Shown one piece after another: positions 49,447 through 62,496 of a stretch of 64,000 nt of DNA. The notes beneath the pieces were generated by a model. The model saw only the letters and a program-made list of their open reading frames with translations, was not told where the DNA came from and searched no databases. Numbering within the stretch: the first letter of the stretch is position 1; every line of letters begins with the position of its first letter. The position numbers and the translations under genes are program-made. Source of the DNA: Hemerocallis citrina (Eukaryota; Streptophyta; Magnoliopsida; Asparagales; Asphodelaceae); contig CM030362.1 in assembly GCA_017893485.1 (NCBI GenBank), positions 180,876,175 to 180,940,174 on the forward strand, read 5' to 3'.

Positions 49447-51084
49447 AACAGTTATGTCCTCAGAACTTAATAGGGTAAAAGTTGTATCTTGTACACACCA
49501 AGTAAAATTTTATTATTGTATATAGAAATATTGTTAATACTAAGATAATAAATATAGCATAAAAATATATAATGTGGAAAACAAAGAAAACTTATGCAAA
49601 GAAACTTATGAGCATCAAAGTTAATGGAACGAAATACGAAAGTATTAGAAAAACTAGAAAAATAGCAGGGCAAAAAATGTGACAATGAAAGATAATATAG
49701 ATTTGAAGAAATTTTCATACAAAGTAATATTAGATAGGGTACTAAAAATACAGTAAAAGCAAAATATAAATTTAGTCATCAAAATTTGGAAATAAAGTAA
49801 GTGGAAAGAAATAAGAAAATCATAGTAGTATACAGATGGTTTAAAACAAGTATAGTAAACAAAAGAAAGTAGTAGGAAGTAGTATGAAAGAAGTAAAACA
49901 AAAATAGAAGTATAGAAATAAGTAAAAAGAAAGAGAAATGCAAGTGCACAGAATAAAAACAGTATTATAATATAGATAAATTATAAAGCAGTAGGAAAAA
50001 TTTGAAAATAGGTTAAGGGCATAAAAGAATATTAGGTAGCTAAAAATAATGATAATAAAGAGAGCAGCATGATAGAAAAATATCATGACATAAAACAAAC
50101 CGATAAATAATTAAGAAAATTATAAAAATTTAAAGTAGTAAGCAGTAGCTAATAAGAATTTGAAAAATTACGAAAAGAGAAGTTAATTAAAGGAAAACGG
50201 GAAGGATGGTTAAAAGCATAAACTAAACTAGTAGTATATACTACGAGATAAAAATGAAGGAGCCACCAAATATAAGTTGAGTTAGCAATAAAATAAAACA
50301 AGGTGAAGTGGTTTAAAAATACAAGAATGCTAACGTATGTAAGGATATAGTATATATACAAAATAGTAATAAGAAGATTAAAAAAAAGGTTAATAGTAAA
50401 CTTCCATAATATAAAAAAATGAAATAATGTATATAGGATAGATATAGAAATAGGTATAAACAATAAGGTAATTAACTATAAATGTATATGTGTTATAAAT
50501 AATAAAGTTGAAGTAGTATAAGTTAAGTTGTAAAACATTATAAAATGGTATAAAATAGTATAAAAATAGAATAGTGGTGAGTAATATATATATAGAAATG
50601 AAAGTGGGGGTTATTAAAGTAGGAAAATATCTTTTAGTGTGGGTTCGCCTTGTTGGTGTCCAACCGCAGGTTTACCTCATTGACATCAAGTTGCAGAATT
50701 ACCTCTACGAAACCCGGTTGCATTTTGTCTTCTGGACATTCGGTTGCAGATTTTTCCGTCCCGACATCCAGTTGCAATTTGCCTCCACTGATGTCCAGTT
50801 GCATATTTGCCCTATCAACATTGGGTTGCACCCAAACGGTGATTGGAATGATGTAATCTTCCATATGTACTTGGATATTGGATGTTTAATTTTAAGTATG
50901 ATGTTAAGTTTTTTTTTTGTTTGAAATTTGTGATATAAAAATAGGAGTAAAAGTAGGGAATGATGTAGGAAATTACAACAATAGAATATTAAAATACAAG
51001 CATAGATTTTAAATATTGAACATATAAAATTAGTAGTAATAGAAAGGATTTATAACATTAAGAAAAAAATAGTACGAAGTATTT
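49447..51084 (-). other. LARD internal domain, 3' part, non-coding
   Basis: AT-rich sequence with many AAATAGTA-like words and no gag or pol motif. The only structured piece is the 27-bp minisatellite at 50657-50835. It ends with the TATTT target duplication (51080-51084). Confidence 0.7.
50657..50835 (-). repeat. 27-bp minisatellite in the LARD internal domain
   Basis: GTTGCA recurs at 50690, 50717, 50743, 50771, 50798 and 50825. A period of 27 is nine codons. The minus-strand frame 50864-50634 stays open across it and reads nine-residue units such as MQLDISGGK, LQLDVGTEK and LQLDVNEVN. I do not recognise a protein. Confidence 0.85.
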
Positions 51085-52887
51085 TGATGCTGAATTTTGC
51101 AAGTGTACAAAATCGCACAAGTAATATAGATAGATGAGTAGAGTGTCGAACCCACAGGGACTAGATATTTTACTGAGTACCGATATCGCTAGATTAATCA
51201 CTATTTGGAAGATCGAATTTTATATGGATTAAATAACTAAATTAAATTAATCTAACTAAATCTAACTAAATTGGTGAAGAGGGAGAGGGCTGTGAAACAG
51301 TGAAGCTCTTATAATTTGTTTAATGGTAAAATTAGTTCTAGGGCTCTTAGTTCACCTCGTTTATCACATACACAAATTATTATTCCTTATAAATAAAAAT
51401 ATTATCTTTCCCAAATTGTCGACCAAAATCCTAAAGATATTAACCACTCTATCAACGTAGTCTAAAAATTATTCTCAACTAATTCTTCGCCTATCCATCA
51501 AATTATTAATTGAGAAATTGGATTTCTTAACGGTCACGTCCTCCAATATACGGTGTTAATTTTTATTAATCACAAATAACCTGTTCGGTCTCTTTATGAT
51601 TTGAAAAATCATACAAATGTCTATCCACCATGTTGTACGCATAAATAATAAAAATTAAAACACAATCAGGAAAAATAGAGTAATAATAAGAAATTAAAAT
51701 TTGTGTTCTACAAAACTTGGCTACATCTTAGCTTCTAGAACAATAAATTTAGTTCATGTTTATTTGGAATTGCATCTAAAAAATATAGAGGAGAAGTTGA
51801 GATACAAAAATAATGATAATAAAAATTAATCCAAACCCCTGTCTCAAAAAGCCGAAACCCAAAACAAAATCGCTTTCACCTCGAAAACGCATCTCGTCGA
51901 AGTCAGAGCCGTCGCGTTGCCACATCACAAGCCAGAGACAGCTTCCTTCCACGTCAGCGCCTGTGTTGCGTGTCTCTGGTTTCGTTCTTCACGCCAGCAC
52001 GTCAAGGCAGGAGAAGAAAGAAGCAGCCTAGTCACATCCTGTCACCTGTGGGTCCCGCCTGCTGCTTTACTTCCTTGCCCTCTGTTCTGAACCGAAAGCA
52101 AAAAGAGAGAGAGAGGGGGCCCAGCGCCTGGTCTCTGTTCGCCAGTTGTTTGAATCGCCAAGTCAACAGCAAAGTTGGGTGCACTTCGAATACTGCGCCG
52201 ATGAAGAAAACAGCCCTACTGCCCACACGTGCTTGGTCTTCTTGGAACTCGCACAAGCTTCTGTTGTTTTGATCTGAGCAAGAAACAGAGAGAGAGACAG
52301 TTGAAGAGTTCTCTCTCTCTTACTTTCTTCTATTTTTTTTCTTTGTATTTGATAGCCGTCACCTCTTGCTTTATCATCTCTCCTTTGTCTTGTATTTATA
52401 GAGAACGGAGAGAACATTAGGGTTTAAACTTTTGTAGAAAAATCCCTCTCTTTTTCTTTATTTTCTTCTTTATTTAATCCATAATTTTATTTATTCCTTC
52501 TTTCTTTTCGTCCTTTTCGGCCCACCACGTGCTTCTGCATACACACAATAATATCTGAAATTAAGATTTTTAAATAAAATAAAATTAATTAGTTTAAAAT
52601 TAATTAAACTAACTTCAGATCAAATTAGCTTATAAAAATCCTTTTAAAATTATTTGTCGCACTTTTAACTCAACAAAACAATAAAAATTTATAAATCAAT
52701 TATTCTACTTTGTTTGTTGATTTTTTCCACAAATTATTACTTTTTGCATCAAAAATATTATTTCTTCAAAAATAATTAATTAAATGAAATCTTATAGAAA
52801 TATGATGAATTATAGACAATATCAACGAAAACAAGCGATTTTAATGGTAAATGAGTACAAATATTTGTATATAAATTCGACACATCA
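51085..52887 (-). repeat. 3' LTR of the Athila-like element
   Basis: It contains a minus-strand TATA box (TATAAATA near 52391-52400). The Ser/Arg-rich plus frames at 51813-52272 recur in the other LTR and are not genes. Confidence 0.93.
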
Positions 52888-54207
52888 AATACCCCCAAAC
52901 TTAAGATTTTGCTTGGTCCTCGAGCAAAAAGTAGAATCATAAACAAGGGAATAATAATAGTAGACTCAACCCATCACACCAAGAGATCTTATCATGCAAG
53001 CATCAAAATTTCAATTAAAAATATAAACAATTGCAAATAAAGTCAACCTAAGCATACCCACTTTCTCCAGTGCAATTATTTATTCATAACTCCCAACCCA
53101 ATCGCATTTGTCATGCAATTAATGCAATTATATTATGCAACAACTCAATCTGTGATTATTCCTTCTCTCTACTACAAACCGAGTAGCAAACTAGAGTTTT
53201 TTTTTTTTTTTTAGGTCCCTTCTTTAAGTTGTCACTTGCCTTTTTACACGAATGCAAATCATTTGTGATGAATTCACCCGGTTACTCAACAAGTCACAAA
53301 CTTAAAGTGCTTTGCATACTTATATTTCAAGTTGCCGTTTTACGTAAAAGTAAACATTTGTGATGAATACCCCTAGTTACTAAGCAACTCAAAACATTGG
53401 AGTAGATTGACTTTATTCAAATTTTTTATTTTATTTTATTTTATTTATTACTCTATTTACTTAAACTCCGTTTAGGACTAGATCAAAGGGGATAATCACA
53501 AGAAAAAACATCACATTTGTCTTTTATGTATAATAGCATGACCCACACAATTTTGTAAGGAATTTGAAACTCAATAATCCTAAAGTAAATAAGTATGCTT
53601 AATATTGCTTTATAAAAAAAAATTGTTTATACCAAAAAAATTATCTTTTATGCTTATCACAATAAAGAACTCAAAATGTGTAATGGTGAGCTTAATTGAA
53701 ATCCTTTTAATATTTTGTTTTTCTTTTCTAAAAAATAAATCATAAATTTTTAAACCTTCCCCCCAAACTTGAATATCACATTGTCCTCAATGGGAAAGAA
53801 AAAGAAAAATAAAAAGAATGCAAAAAGTTTAGAATATCTCCCCTGATTCGTCTTTAAATTTCTGCACGCGCAGCGTTCAGTATTTTGGCGATATATGGAG
53901 CTGTAGATGTCGAAATGGGCTGAATTGTTTTTTTCTGGAAAGCTAAGAAAATTGTCTACAACTTCTCTTTGAATCACTTTTCCAGATTCTGACTTCATAC
54001 TGCTCAAAAACAGCCATCAATGAAGGTGTTCAAAACAGCTCCGCCCGGCGACTTCCAAAATTTTTGCAATCCTACAAGATAAAATCAAAAATTAAAATAA
54101 AATAAACTAAAAGATAAATCAAAACTAAATGCAATAAAATAAAACATGGGTTGCCTCCCAAGAAGCGCTAAGTTTTAAGTCTTCAGCCAGACATAGGGAT
54201 GATATGG
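52888..54207 (-). other. Non-coding region between gag and the 3' LTR
   Basis: The purine run TTAAGTTTGGGGGTATT (minus strand) next to the LTR is the polypurine tract. The rest has short similar phrases (GTGATGAATTCACCC, GTGATGAATACCCC near 53265 and 53355) and no coding motif. Confidence 0.7.
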
Positions 54208-55893
54208 TTAAGTAACGCCAAGATCCAACAACATTAGCACATCCTTTCTAATTTTTCTTTTCAGATGTGGATCAGGTTCAAGTTCAAGTTTGAGGCGTTT
54301 CCTTCGTGATGATGATGTCTTTGATTCCCCCACCTCTTTGAATTTATGCTGCAAAAATGAATAAATAGAAGGTTCAGCATCCAAATACATAACATGTTCA
54401 AAAATATTTTCTTTTTCAGGTTCAAAATTTGTTGAATTTGTTGGACATACTTCGATTGATGATTTTTCAAATTTTGCCTTATGTTTCTCGCCCACAATTA
54501 AATGAGTTTCACTTACTTGAATGGATGACTGTTCTTCAGGAGGAATCTTTATGGAATTAAAAATGTCATACATTACTTGCTCATGCTGAATTTGTTCCTC
54601 CACAATTTGTTCAATCTCACTTTGCTTTTCAACCACATTCTTTTCGCCATTTTCTTCTTGTGGTTGTTCAATTGTCCTCCCGCTTCCTAGTGTTATAGCC
54701 TCAACATGCTCCTTGGGATGGACAACTGTATTGCTTGGTAATGATCCTGCAAGTTTTTCATTAAGAATATTTGAAATTTGACTAATTTGTACTCAAGATT
54801 TTGGATGGAAGCCGAAGTTGAATTTGCAACATTTTGAATTGCCAAATCTGTCTTTTGTATGTAGTGCTCAAACATATCTTCAAGCGTCGGCTTCTTTTCT
54901 TGCTGTGAAAAATGTTGAGGTTGTATAACTGCTCCTTGATTGTTGTTCCATGGATAATTGGAGGTGTTTTCCCATCCTGAATTGTATGTGTTTGCATAAT
55001 GATTGTTTTGCATTTGAAAGTTTGACACAAAATTTTCATGTACGACATTTGATGGAGCAAAAGAGTTCCCCACTTGACAATCTGAACTTGAATGATTTTC
55101 TACACAAAGGTCACAAATCATATTAGAATGAATTGCATTAAAATTCATATTTTCTACTTGTTTAGAAAAAAAATCATTTTTTGTATTTAAAGTAGAAAAA
55201 GGATCAAGTTCAAAAACTCCAGCCACTTTTCTTGGCATCGTTCTCTCTGAAGACCACTGGTAATGATTTGATGCCATCTCCTCTAAAAGATCATAGGCTG
55301 CTTGGTAAGTTTTTCTCATCAGTGCACCACCAGCTGCTGCGCCAACCATAGATCTATGTGTAACTCCCAAACCATTATAGAATGTTTGCATTTGCAGCCA
55401 TTTCGGTAGTTCATGATTAGGACACTTTCTTAATAACTCTTTAAACCTTTCCCATGCATCATACAAAGACTCGGTCTCAAATTGAATAAATGTGACAATA
55501 TCATTCCTTAGTTTTGCTGTCTTTGATGGAGGAAAATACTTGGCTAGAAATTTTTGTGCAAGTCCCTCCCAAGTAGTAATACTACCTGGTGGTAGATAAT
55601 GTAACCAAGCCTTCGCCTTATCTCGTAATGAAAAAGGAAAGAGTCTCAATCTAATTGCATCATCTGATACTCCATTGTGCTTGAAAGTGTCACAAATTTC
55701 TAAAAAAATCTACAATGTGAGCGTAAGGATCCTCGTGTGGTAGTCCCCAAAATTGAACAGTCTGTTGAATCATTAGAATCATCTCCGGTTTAATTTCAAA
55801 ATCGTTAGCTTCAATAATCGACTTCTTTATGCTTGACTCATAAATTGAGGGCATAGCATAGTCTCTCAAAGGCCTATTTTCATCGTTCGCCAT
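54208..55893 (-). pseudogene. Athila-like gag, two frameshifts
   Basis: Gag would build the particle. ATG at 55893 opens MANDENRPLRDYAMPSIYES and reads WGLPHEDPYAHIVDFF. A 1-base slip in an A-run at about 55700 moves the frame. The retrotransposon gag domain follows: LFPFSLRDKAKAWLHYLPPG, LAQKFLAKYFPPSKTAKLRN and DAWERFKELLRKCPNHELPK. Near 54785 a second shift leads to LAGSLPSNTVVHPKEHVEAI TLGSG, the usual Athila phrase, and a Glu-rich tail ending at 54208. A zinc-knuckle-like CDLCVENHSSSDC is visible near 55100. Apart from the two indels the reading frame is well kept, which fits a young copy. Confidence 0.9.
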
Positions 55894-56103
55894 GATAATG
55901 TACGTGTATGTCTTGAAATGTAAGTATCAAAAAAGGAAAAAAAAAAAGAAAAACTAAAAAAATAAAATAAGAAAAATAAATAAAAGAAAAAGTTAGTCAA
56001 AAGAAAATAAAGATGTAAAATGATAATAAAATAAAAATAATTACAAAAAAATCCAAATTAGCAATAATCTAGCAATTTTCATTATCAATAAAAGAATAAC
56101 TAG

Positions 56104-56121
56104 TCCCTGGCAACGGCGCCA
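56104..56121 (-). other. Primer binding site, tRNA-Asp type
   Basis: The minus strand reads TGGCGCCGTTGCCAGGGA a few bases inside the LTR, one mismatch from the tRNA-Asp complement used by Athila elements. Confidence 0.92.
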
Positions 56122-56127
56122 AAAAAT

Positions 56128-57929
56128 TGATGCTAAATTTTGCAAGTGTACAAAATCGCACAAGTAATATAGATAGATGAGTAGAGTGTCGAACCCACAG
56201 GGACTAGATATTTTACTGAGTACCGATATCGCTAGATTAATCACTATTTGGAAGATCGAATTTTATATGGATTAAATAACTAAATTAAATTAATCTAACT
56301 AAATCTAACTAAATTGGTAAAGAGGGAGAGGGCTGTGAAACAGTGAAGCTCTTGTAATTTGTTTAATGGTAAAATTAGTTCTAGGGCTCTTGGTTCACCT
56401 CGTTTATCACACACACAAATTATTATTCCTTATAAATAAAAATATTATCTTTCCCAAATTGTCGACCAAAATCCTAAAGATATTAATCACTCTATCAACG
56501 TAGTCTAAAAATTATTCTCAACTAATTCTTCGCCTATCCATCAAATTATTAATTGAGAAATTGGATTTCTTAACGGTCACGTCCTCCAATATACGGTGTT
56601 AATTTTTATTAATCACAAATAACCTGTTCAGTTTCTTTATGATTTGAAAAATCATACAAATGTCTATCCACCATGTTGTACGCATAAATAATAAAAATTA
56701 AAACACAATCAGGAAAAATAGAGTAATAATAAGAAATTAAAATTTGTGTTCTACAAAACTTGGCTACATCTTAGCTTCTAGAACAATAAATTTAGTTCAT
56801 GTTTATTTGGAATTGCATCTAAAAAATATAGAGGAGAAGTTGAGATACAAAAATAATGATAATAAAAATTAATCCAAACCCCTGTCTCAAAAAGCCGAAA
56901 CCCAAAACAAAATCGCTTTCACCTCGAAAACGCGTCTCGTCGAAGTCAGAGCCGTCGCGTTGCCACGTCACACGCCAGAGACAGCTTCCTTCCACGTCAG
57001 CGCCTGTGTTGCGTGTCTCTGGTTTCGTTCTTCATGCCAGCACGTCAAGGCAGGAGAAGAAAGAAGCAGCCTAGTCACATCCTGTCACCTGTGGGTCCCG
57101 CCTGCTGCTTTACTTCCTTGCCCTTTGTTCTGAACCGAAAGCAAAAAGAGAGAGAGAGGGGGCCCAGCGCCTGGTCTCTGTTCGCCAGTTGTTTGAATCG
57201 CCAAGTCAACAGCAAAGTTGGGTGCACTTCGAATACTGCGCCGATGAAGAAAACAGCCCTACTGCCCACACGTGCTTGGTCTTCTTGGAACTCGCACAAG
57301 CTTCTGTTGTTTGGATCTGAGCAAGAAACAGAGAGAGACAGTTGAAGAGTTCTCTCTCTCTTACTTTCTTCTATTTTTTTTTCTTTGTATTTGATAGCCG
57401 TCACCTCTTGCTTTATCATCTCTCCTTTGTCTTGTATTTATAGAGAACGGAGAGAACATTAGGGTTTACACTTTTGCAGAAAAATCCCTCTCTTTTTCTT
57501 TATTTTCTTCTTTATTTAATCCATAATTTTATTTATTCCTTCTTTCTTTTCTTCCTTTTCGGCCCACCACATGCTTCTGCATACACACAATAATATCTGA
57601 AATTAGGATTTTTAAATAAAATAAAATTAATTAGTTTAAAATTAATTAAACTAACTACAGATCAAATTAGCTTATAAAAATCCTTTTAAAATTATTTGTC
57701 GTATTTTTAACTCAACAAAACAATAAAAATTTATAAATCAATTATTCTACTTTGTTTGTTGATTTTTTCCACAAATTATTACTTTTTGCATCAAAAATAT
57801 TATTTCTTCAAAAATAATTAATTAAATGAAATCTTATAGAAAGATGATGAATTATAGACAATATCAACGAAAACAAGCGATTTTAATGGTAAATGAGTAC
57901 AAATATTTGTAAATAAATTCGACACATCA
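56128..57929 (-). repeat. 5' LTR of the Athila-like element
   Basis: It directs minus-strand transcription. The TATA box (TATAAATA) lies near 57433-57442. Confidence 0.93.
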
Positions 57930-57931
57930 TA

Positions 57932-58030
57932 TTTGGATAAGGGTATTATCCAAATATGTTATTATCCTAATTTACCACACTACAAATGAGAACAATAATT
58001 ATGTAGTGTGGTAAATTAGGATAATAACAT
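57932..58030. repeat. Two consecutive perfect hairpins in the LARD internal domain
   Basis: The first is TTTGGATAA, loop GGGTA, TTATCCAAA (57932-57954). The second has 29-bp arms with no mismatch (57956-57984 and 58002-58030) and a 17-base loop, and its arms begin ATGTTATTATCC. The pair lies about 1 kb inside the primer site. Confidence 0.93.
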
Positions 58031-59012
58031 AAACAATTATATATAAAAAAATACATAGTAATGTAGTAATTGGATAAGGGTAAAATGATATGTATAGTAA
58101 GTATGTTGAAATGTATGATATATGTGGAAATCAGTGGAAAGTATATGTAGTAACCAAGAATGTAAAGATAATAAAATTTAAAATAAAGATAAAATATAAA
58201 TTGTGAGTGTATGCATTATATTAGAGAAGTGTAAAGCTACAAAATTAATAAGTAGCTATCAATAGTGAAAAGTCAATAAAACAAAAGGTAGGAAATAATA
58301 AGTAATAACAAAATAGTAAAAAAAAGTAATCTTATTGTGTAGAGGTATATTGCAAAAAATATTACAATCGTGGTAAAATATACTGAAATAAATAAAACAA
58401 CATAAAATAAAAATATAGTATCGTGAAATCAAAGTAGTTGTAAAGTGAATGTAAACATACAAAACTCAAAATAAGAAATAATAACAAAGGAAAATGATAG
58501 TCTTAATAATAATTTAATAAGTAGTAATTCAAAACATAACAGAATACGTAAAAGTAATAGCAAAAATAAATAAGTAACGTAAAAGCGCATAAAAGTGAGG
58601 AGGATAAACATCAAGAAAGGAAACAAGTAAGTCAAACTTAAAAAATTCAGACAAAGGGTTATAGATAAAATAATAACTATCAAAGTAAATTAATAATATA
58701 AGAAAATATTTATTTGAAAAAATATTAAATGTTAAAGATGAAAAGTACTACGAGGTAAATACACGAAGGAAATAAAAGAGAAAAGCTTAGTCTACGTACA
58801 AGGTATCATGAATGTAGGTTCAAACCAATCATACCACTCGTGATACCAAGAGAAAACATGCTCGTATACAATCTCACATCAATGTATACGAAGAGAGTAT
58901 CATGAATGCAAGTTCAATGACTTCATCATTCATGACTACAAACTAACACTCACACTTCTAATGTCCACCCTAATGTGTCTTCCTTATAATTTTGTACTAC
59001 TTATTGAAGTCA
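58031..59012 (-). other. LARD internal domain, 5' part, non-coding
   Basis: AT-rich. The ORFs here are low-complexity Leu/Phe/Tyr frames. Near 58790-58930 a phrase with GTATCATGAATG and GTTCAA recurs twice. No gene. Confidence 0.6.
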
Positions 59013-59024
59013 GCTTTGATACCA
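59013..59024 (-). other. LARD primer binding site, tRNA-iMet type
   Basis: The minus strand reads TGGTATCAAAGC two bases inside the LTR. The copia site TGGTATCAGAGC differs by one base. Confidence 0.8.
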
Positions 59025-59273
59025 ATTTTAATGCCCCAAATTCCAAACACATGTAATTCGTAGCAAATACAGGATCTTTTACTTCAAATTTGTATAAACT
59101 TATAAGGAATTTAAAACTTTTTCATTACATATTGTCTGTTACAAAATACACAGCAGAAGTTACAACAAAATATACAACTTACATTCAAAAACTTTAGCCT
59201 GGAAGTAATCTTCAGTACCAATTCATCTTTATGCCCTTTGCGAATCCAAGTCCTGCACTGGAAAACTGTGGGC

Positions 59274-59297
59274 ACGTCAGTTGCATACAACTGACGT
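59274..59297. repeat. 10-bp perfect hairpin in the LARD 5' LTR
   Basis: ACGTCAGTTG, loop CATA, CAACTGACGT. Confidence 0.88.
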
Positions 59298-60727
59298 AAT
59301 ACTATACTACAGCGATTCTCTTACTTTAGCAAATACAAACTTAAATGCAAAACAAAGTGAAAAAAGTGATTATTCTAAACATGTCAGTGTATGATATGAC
59401 TTAATGCCTAATGCAAACATTACACTACAATGACATTACTGCATACTTGTTCGGATTCTATGCATCTCATACTACATAGGTCCGAGGGCAAGCCCTTACG
59501 CACTCCACATTATAGGGTTCAATCCCTCACCATGAAAATTCTACTACGGTAACAAAAACAAGGTTTAGACAATCCATGAGTATGGATATCAGTGCTGGAA
59601 TCCATCATCCGACTATACAGAATCCTCGTCGTGCGAACATCCCGCAAGTGACACTCTAGCCCCGGTATATACATATATATTGGTGATATGCCTCCCATTC
59701 GCCCGACTATTCATGATCATGGAGTCCACTGTGAAATCAATTGTAGTCCCGAATTTAATTGATGCACGTCTCACCCCGCAAGCAACCAACAGTCCAGGAA
59801 TCCACCGTCTGTCTGGGTCTATATTCAAGGAATCCACCGTCAGACTATATAGAAGCGCCCCGCTTAAGTTTGCCCAGGTCTTGTCACATCTTCTTCTAGT
59901 GCTTGTCCTTAGGTTTAAGTATAACCATCACAACATAGAGCTAGCATACTTTACCGGGCTTAAAACAAAACACTGAGAATGTTAGTCCACATTGGCTACT
60001 TCTCAAAGAGAAAGTTAACCCACCTGGTTACTTCTCAGATTCCATTTATTCATAAATTGCCGGTCACTACGGGTCTCACTCAGTCTCTAGATTCCAATAA
60101 CCATCTCAATATAGAGATCACTTAGGTTACATCTAACCTCAACATAAACATCTCATTCATTAACCATCATTTCTTCTTTATCCACTTTCTTTATGTTTAT
60201 AGATCGTTAAGTATTCAACTTCTTATAACAACATTCGATAACAATTTATCAAATCAAATTCTTGTAGACAATTTCTTGTTTATCAAACCAAACCATTCAC
60301 TTTAATAATATTCAGTGCTCTCTTTCATTTACAAGAACATTTTTCATGCTTTCCTATACTTCAAGTATATTTCTCGATCCAAAAGTTCTTTAAGATTAAA
60401 TTACCATTTCTTAATACATATATTCTTTAGGATTAATCTCTAGAAATTCCTTGTTTCCAACTCATAATTATGTTTTGTTTCTATTATAAACCAACTCTTA
60501 AAATCTTTAATCATGTACATTTTCTTTTTAAACTAGAATTCTAAACTCGTCTGATACATAATTGAATATGAGTATAATCTTTAATTTCCAAAATATATTT
60601 TAGAAAAGTGTGAAATTATCTCCAAGTGTTCTAATAACATTTTAAAATCTTTCTATAAATTTTCCCAAATTTTAAAACTTAGAAATCTCTAAAAATAAAA
60701 TTAAAAAGCACCTTTATGTGCAAGGCC

Positions 60728-60889
60728 GGGATCGAACCTAGGGTCAACAACCAGCCAACCGCAAGCTCAACCAGTGAGCCATCTCACTTTTGTGATAAAT
60801 AGCCCACTGAGTTACTTTTGTACTCCCAAACGTTAACTCACTAATTTCCCAAAAAAATTAAAAGAGGCAGAGCCTCCCAGGCTCGAACC
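60728..60889 (-). repeat. tRNA-like modules in the LARD 5' LTR
   Basis: On the minus strand, B-box sequences GGTTCGATCCC (60738-60728) and GGTTCGAGCC (60889-60880) are intact. The second has A-box-like CTAGTGTAGATG upstream, near 60945. They are relics, not complete tRNA genes. Confidence 0.5.
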
Positions 60890-61598
60890 CGCGACCAAGA
60901 AACCCGCCCAAGCGCGACACATGGCAGCGCAAAGTGCGTTGGCATCTACACTAGCCACAATAGCCAATGCTCAACTGATAGTATATGGGTTCAAAACTTT
61001 TAAACTCAACTCTCTGTTTTCATCCCTTTTTAATTTGTTCATCTATTTTGATTTCTATTGTTTCCCATCATAATTAAAAAATTTTCCCATCATAATTAAA
61101 ACTACTAATTTACACTTCTAAACTTTCAGAAATGCTTTTCACTTAATTTTATCAATAGTAGCATGAAGTTGTTCACAAATTAACTTAAACAGTCACTTTT
61201 AGGAATCTTACAAAATTTGTAAAATTGTCTACTCTTTATAACAAATTAGCACGAATATATTTACTTTCTTTTAGCCATTATTCTTAGTTGATGAAAAACT
61301 AATCTCTTCCTTAACTTATAGTTCACCCCTAATTGCACAACAACTTAACAAGTTGTTACACACATAATTTGTATACATGATATAATCATTGAATACTACC
61401 ATATGCCTAACATCACTAAACCATGCTCTAAATAGAATTTTAATTTGACAATATAGCAATTCTACATTGAAATTTTCAACTAGCATGCATTAATTTCTCA
61501 TATTTCATTACTACTGCAAAAACTCTAGATGTACACACAACATGCATCACAACAAGTTTAGAAACTAAAGAACTCATGCCACATTTTTCATTTCAAAC

Positions 61599-62496
61599 GT
61601 TGCTGCATGAGTTTCGGAGGTCGCCGGAGAAACAGTGAACGTTGATACGCTGCTCAACGAGGTATGGAGAAATGGTAGAATAAGAATTCAACTACATGAT
61701 CAACCTTCTCAGGAATGTCTTCTTTAACTACAGATATTGAAGAATTTCATTAGGACGAATGTCCAGTATCTTAACGGGGCGGGCAATGAGAGAAGTTGGA
61801 ATTTGGAACCTAATGAGTCATTCACGGTGTCATCAATGTACAAGTGGCTAAATGACGGAGGGATTAGAAGCAGAGAAGCCAAATCAATCTGGAAAACCAA
61901 TGCACCAATGAAAGTGAAATATTTCATGTGGCTTGTTGCGAACGATGCAATTCTTTCAAGAGTTAACCTTCAGAAACGCAACATGCAGGTGGACGTTAGA
62001 TGCTCCGGATGCCCGACTGAAGACAAAGACACTAATCACATTTTATTCACTTGTCCTAGAGCAAGGTTAGCTTGGGAAGTAGTGTGCTTAGGCTTTGGGA
62101 TATTGGAGTGCCTGAGTTCAACATTGGAGATTTCGGGTCAGTGGAAAATGAAGGTAGTCAGGAAGGAACTTAAAGAAGCGTGGAATATCTCTGTAGCTGC
62201 TACATTATGGGGTATATGGCTTGATCGGAATGAGTTGTGTTTTCGAGATCACAACAACAAATTTCCGGTCATGATGCATAAAATTTTTGCGTCCATTCAT
62301 GTTTGGGCTAGTCATGCATATACGAAGAGTAGAATTCGCATGGAGGGGGCGAGTTAGGATATTGATTGTAATTGTACCGCATTGTTGAGTGGTACATGTA
62401 GTAGTATAGATCTTTGTAATTAGCACTATCTTGTTTCGTTAATTCATCATTAATGAAGCAGTGACGCGGTCACCTTTATTCTCAAAAAAAAAAAAA
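61599..62496 (+). mobile_element. 5'-truncated L1-type LINE
   Basis: TCATTTCAAAC flanks it (61588-61598 and 62497-62507), and it ends in 13 A residues (62484-62496), the mark of target-primed reverse transcription. Only the C-terminal end of the second ORF is left. The copy lies in the LARD 5' LTR, and the homologous site in the 3' LTR is empty. Confidence 0.93.
61737..62357 (+). pseudogene. LINE ORF2 C-terminus, zf-RVT domain
   Basis: The open 206-codon block reads SVYKWLN-like SSMYKWLNDGG, then IWKTNAPMKVKYFMWLVAND, and the zinc-binding part VRCSGCPTEDKDTNHILFTC, ending FCVLWGIW-like AATLWGIWLDRNELCFRDH. This is the zf-RVT domain found after the RT in plant L1-type LINEs. The endonuclease and RT are missing because the copy is 5'-truncated, so it cannot move itself. 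The ATG is only the first in the surviving frame. Confidence 0.88.

Larger units (their letters stand above)
51085..57929 (-). mobile_element. Athila-like element with gag but no pol, young
   Basis: LTRs of 1803 bp (51085-52887) and 1802 bp (56128-57929) begin TGATGCT and end CACATCA. A 5-bp duplication TATTT flanks the element (51080-51084 and 57930-57934). The primer site matches tRNA-Asp. The LTRs differ at roughly 25 positions by eye (about 1.5%), pointing to a recent insertion. The internal region is only 3.24 kb and holds a frameshifted gag. Protease, RT, RNase H and integrase are absent, so it must depend on a full Athila-type partner. Confidence 0.94.

Noticed and set aside
51813..52272. 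Plus-strand ORFs repeated at 56856-57345
   Set aside because: They are the same LTR sequence twice, antisense to the element and without a domain.
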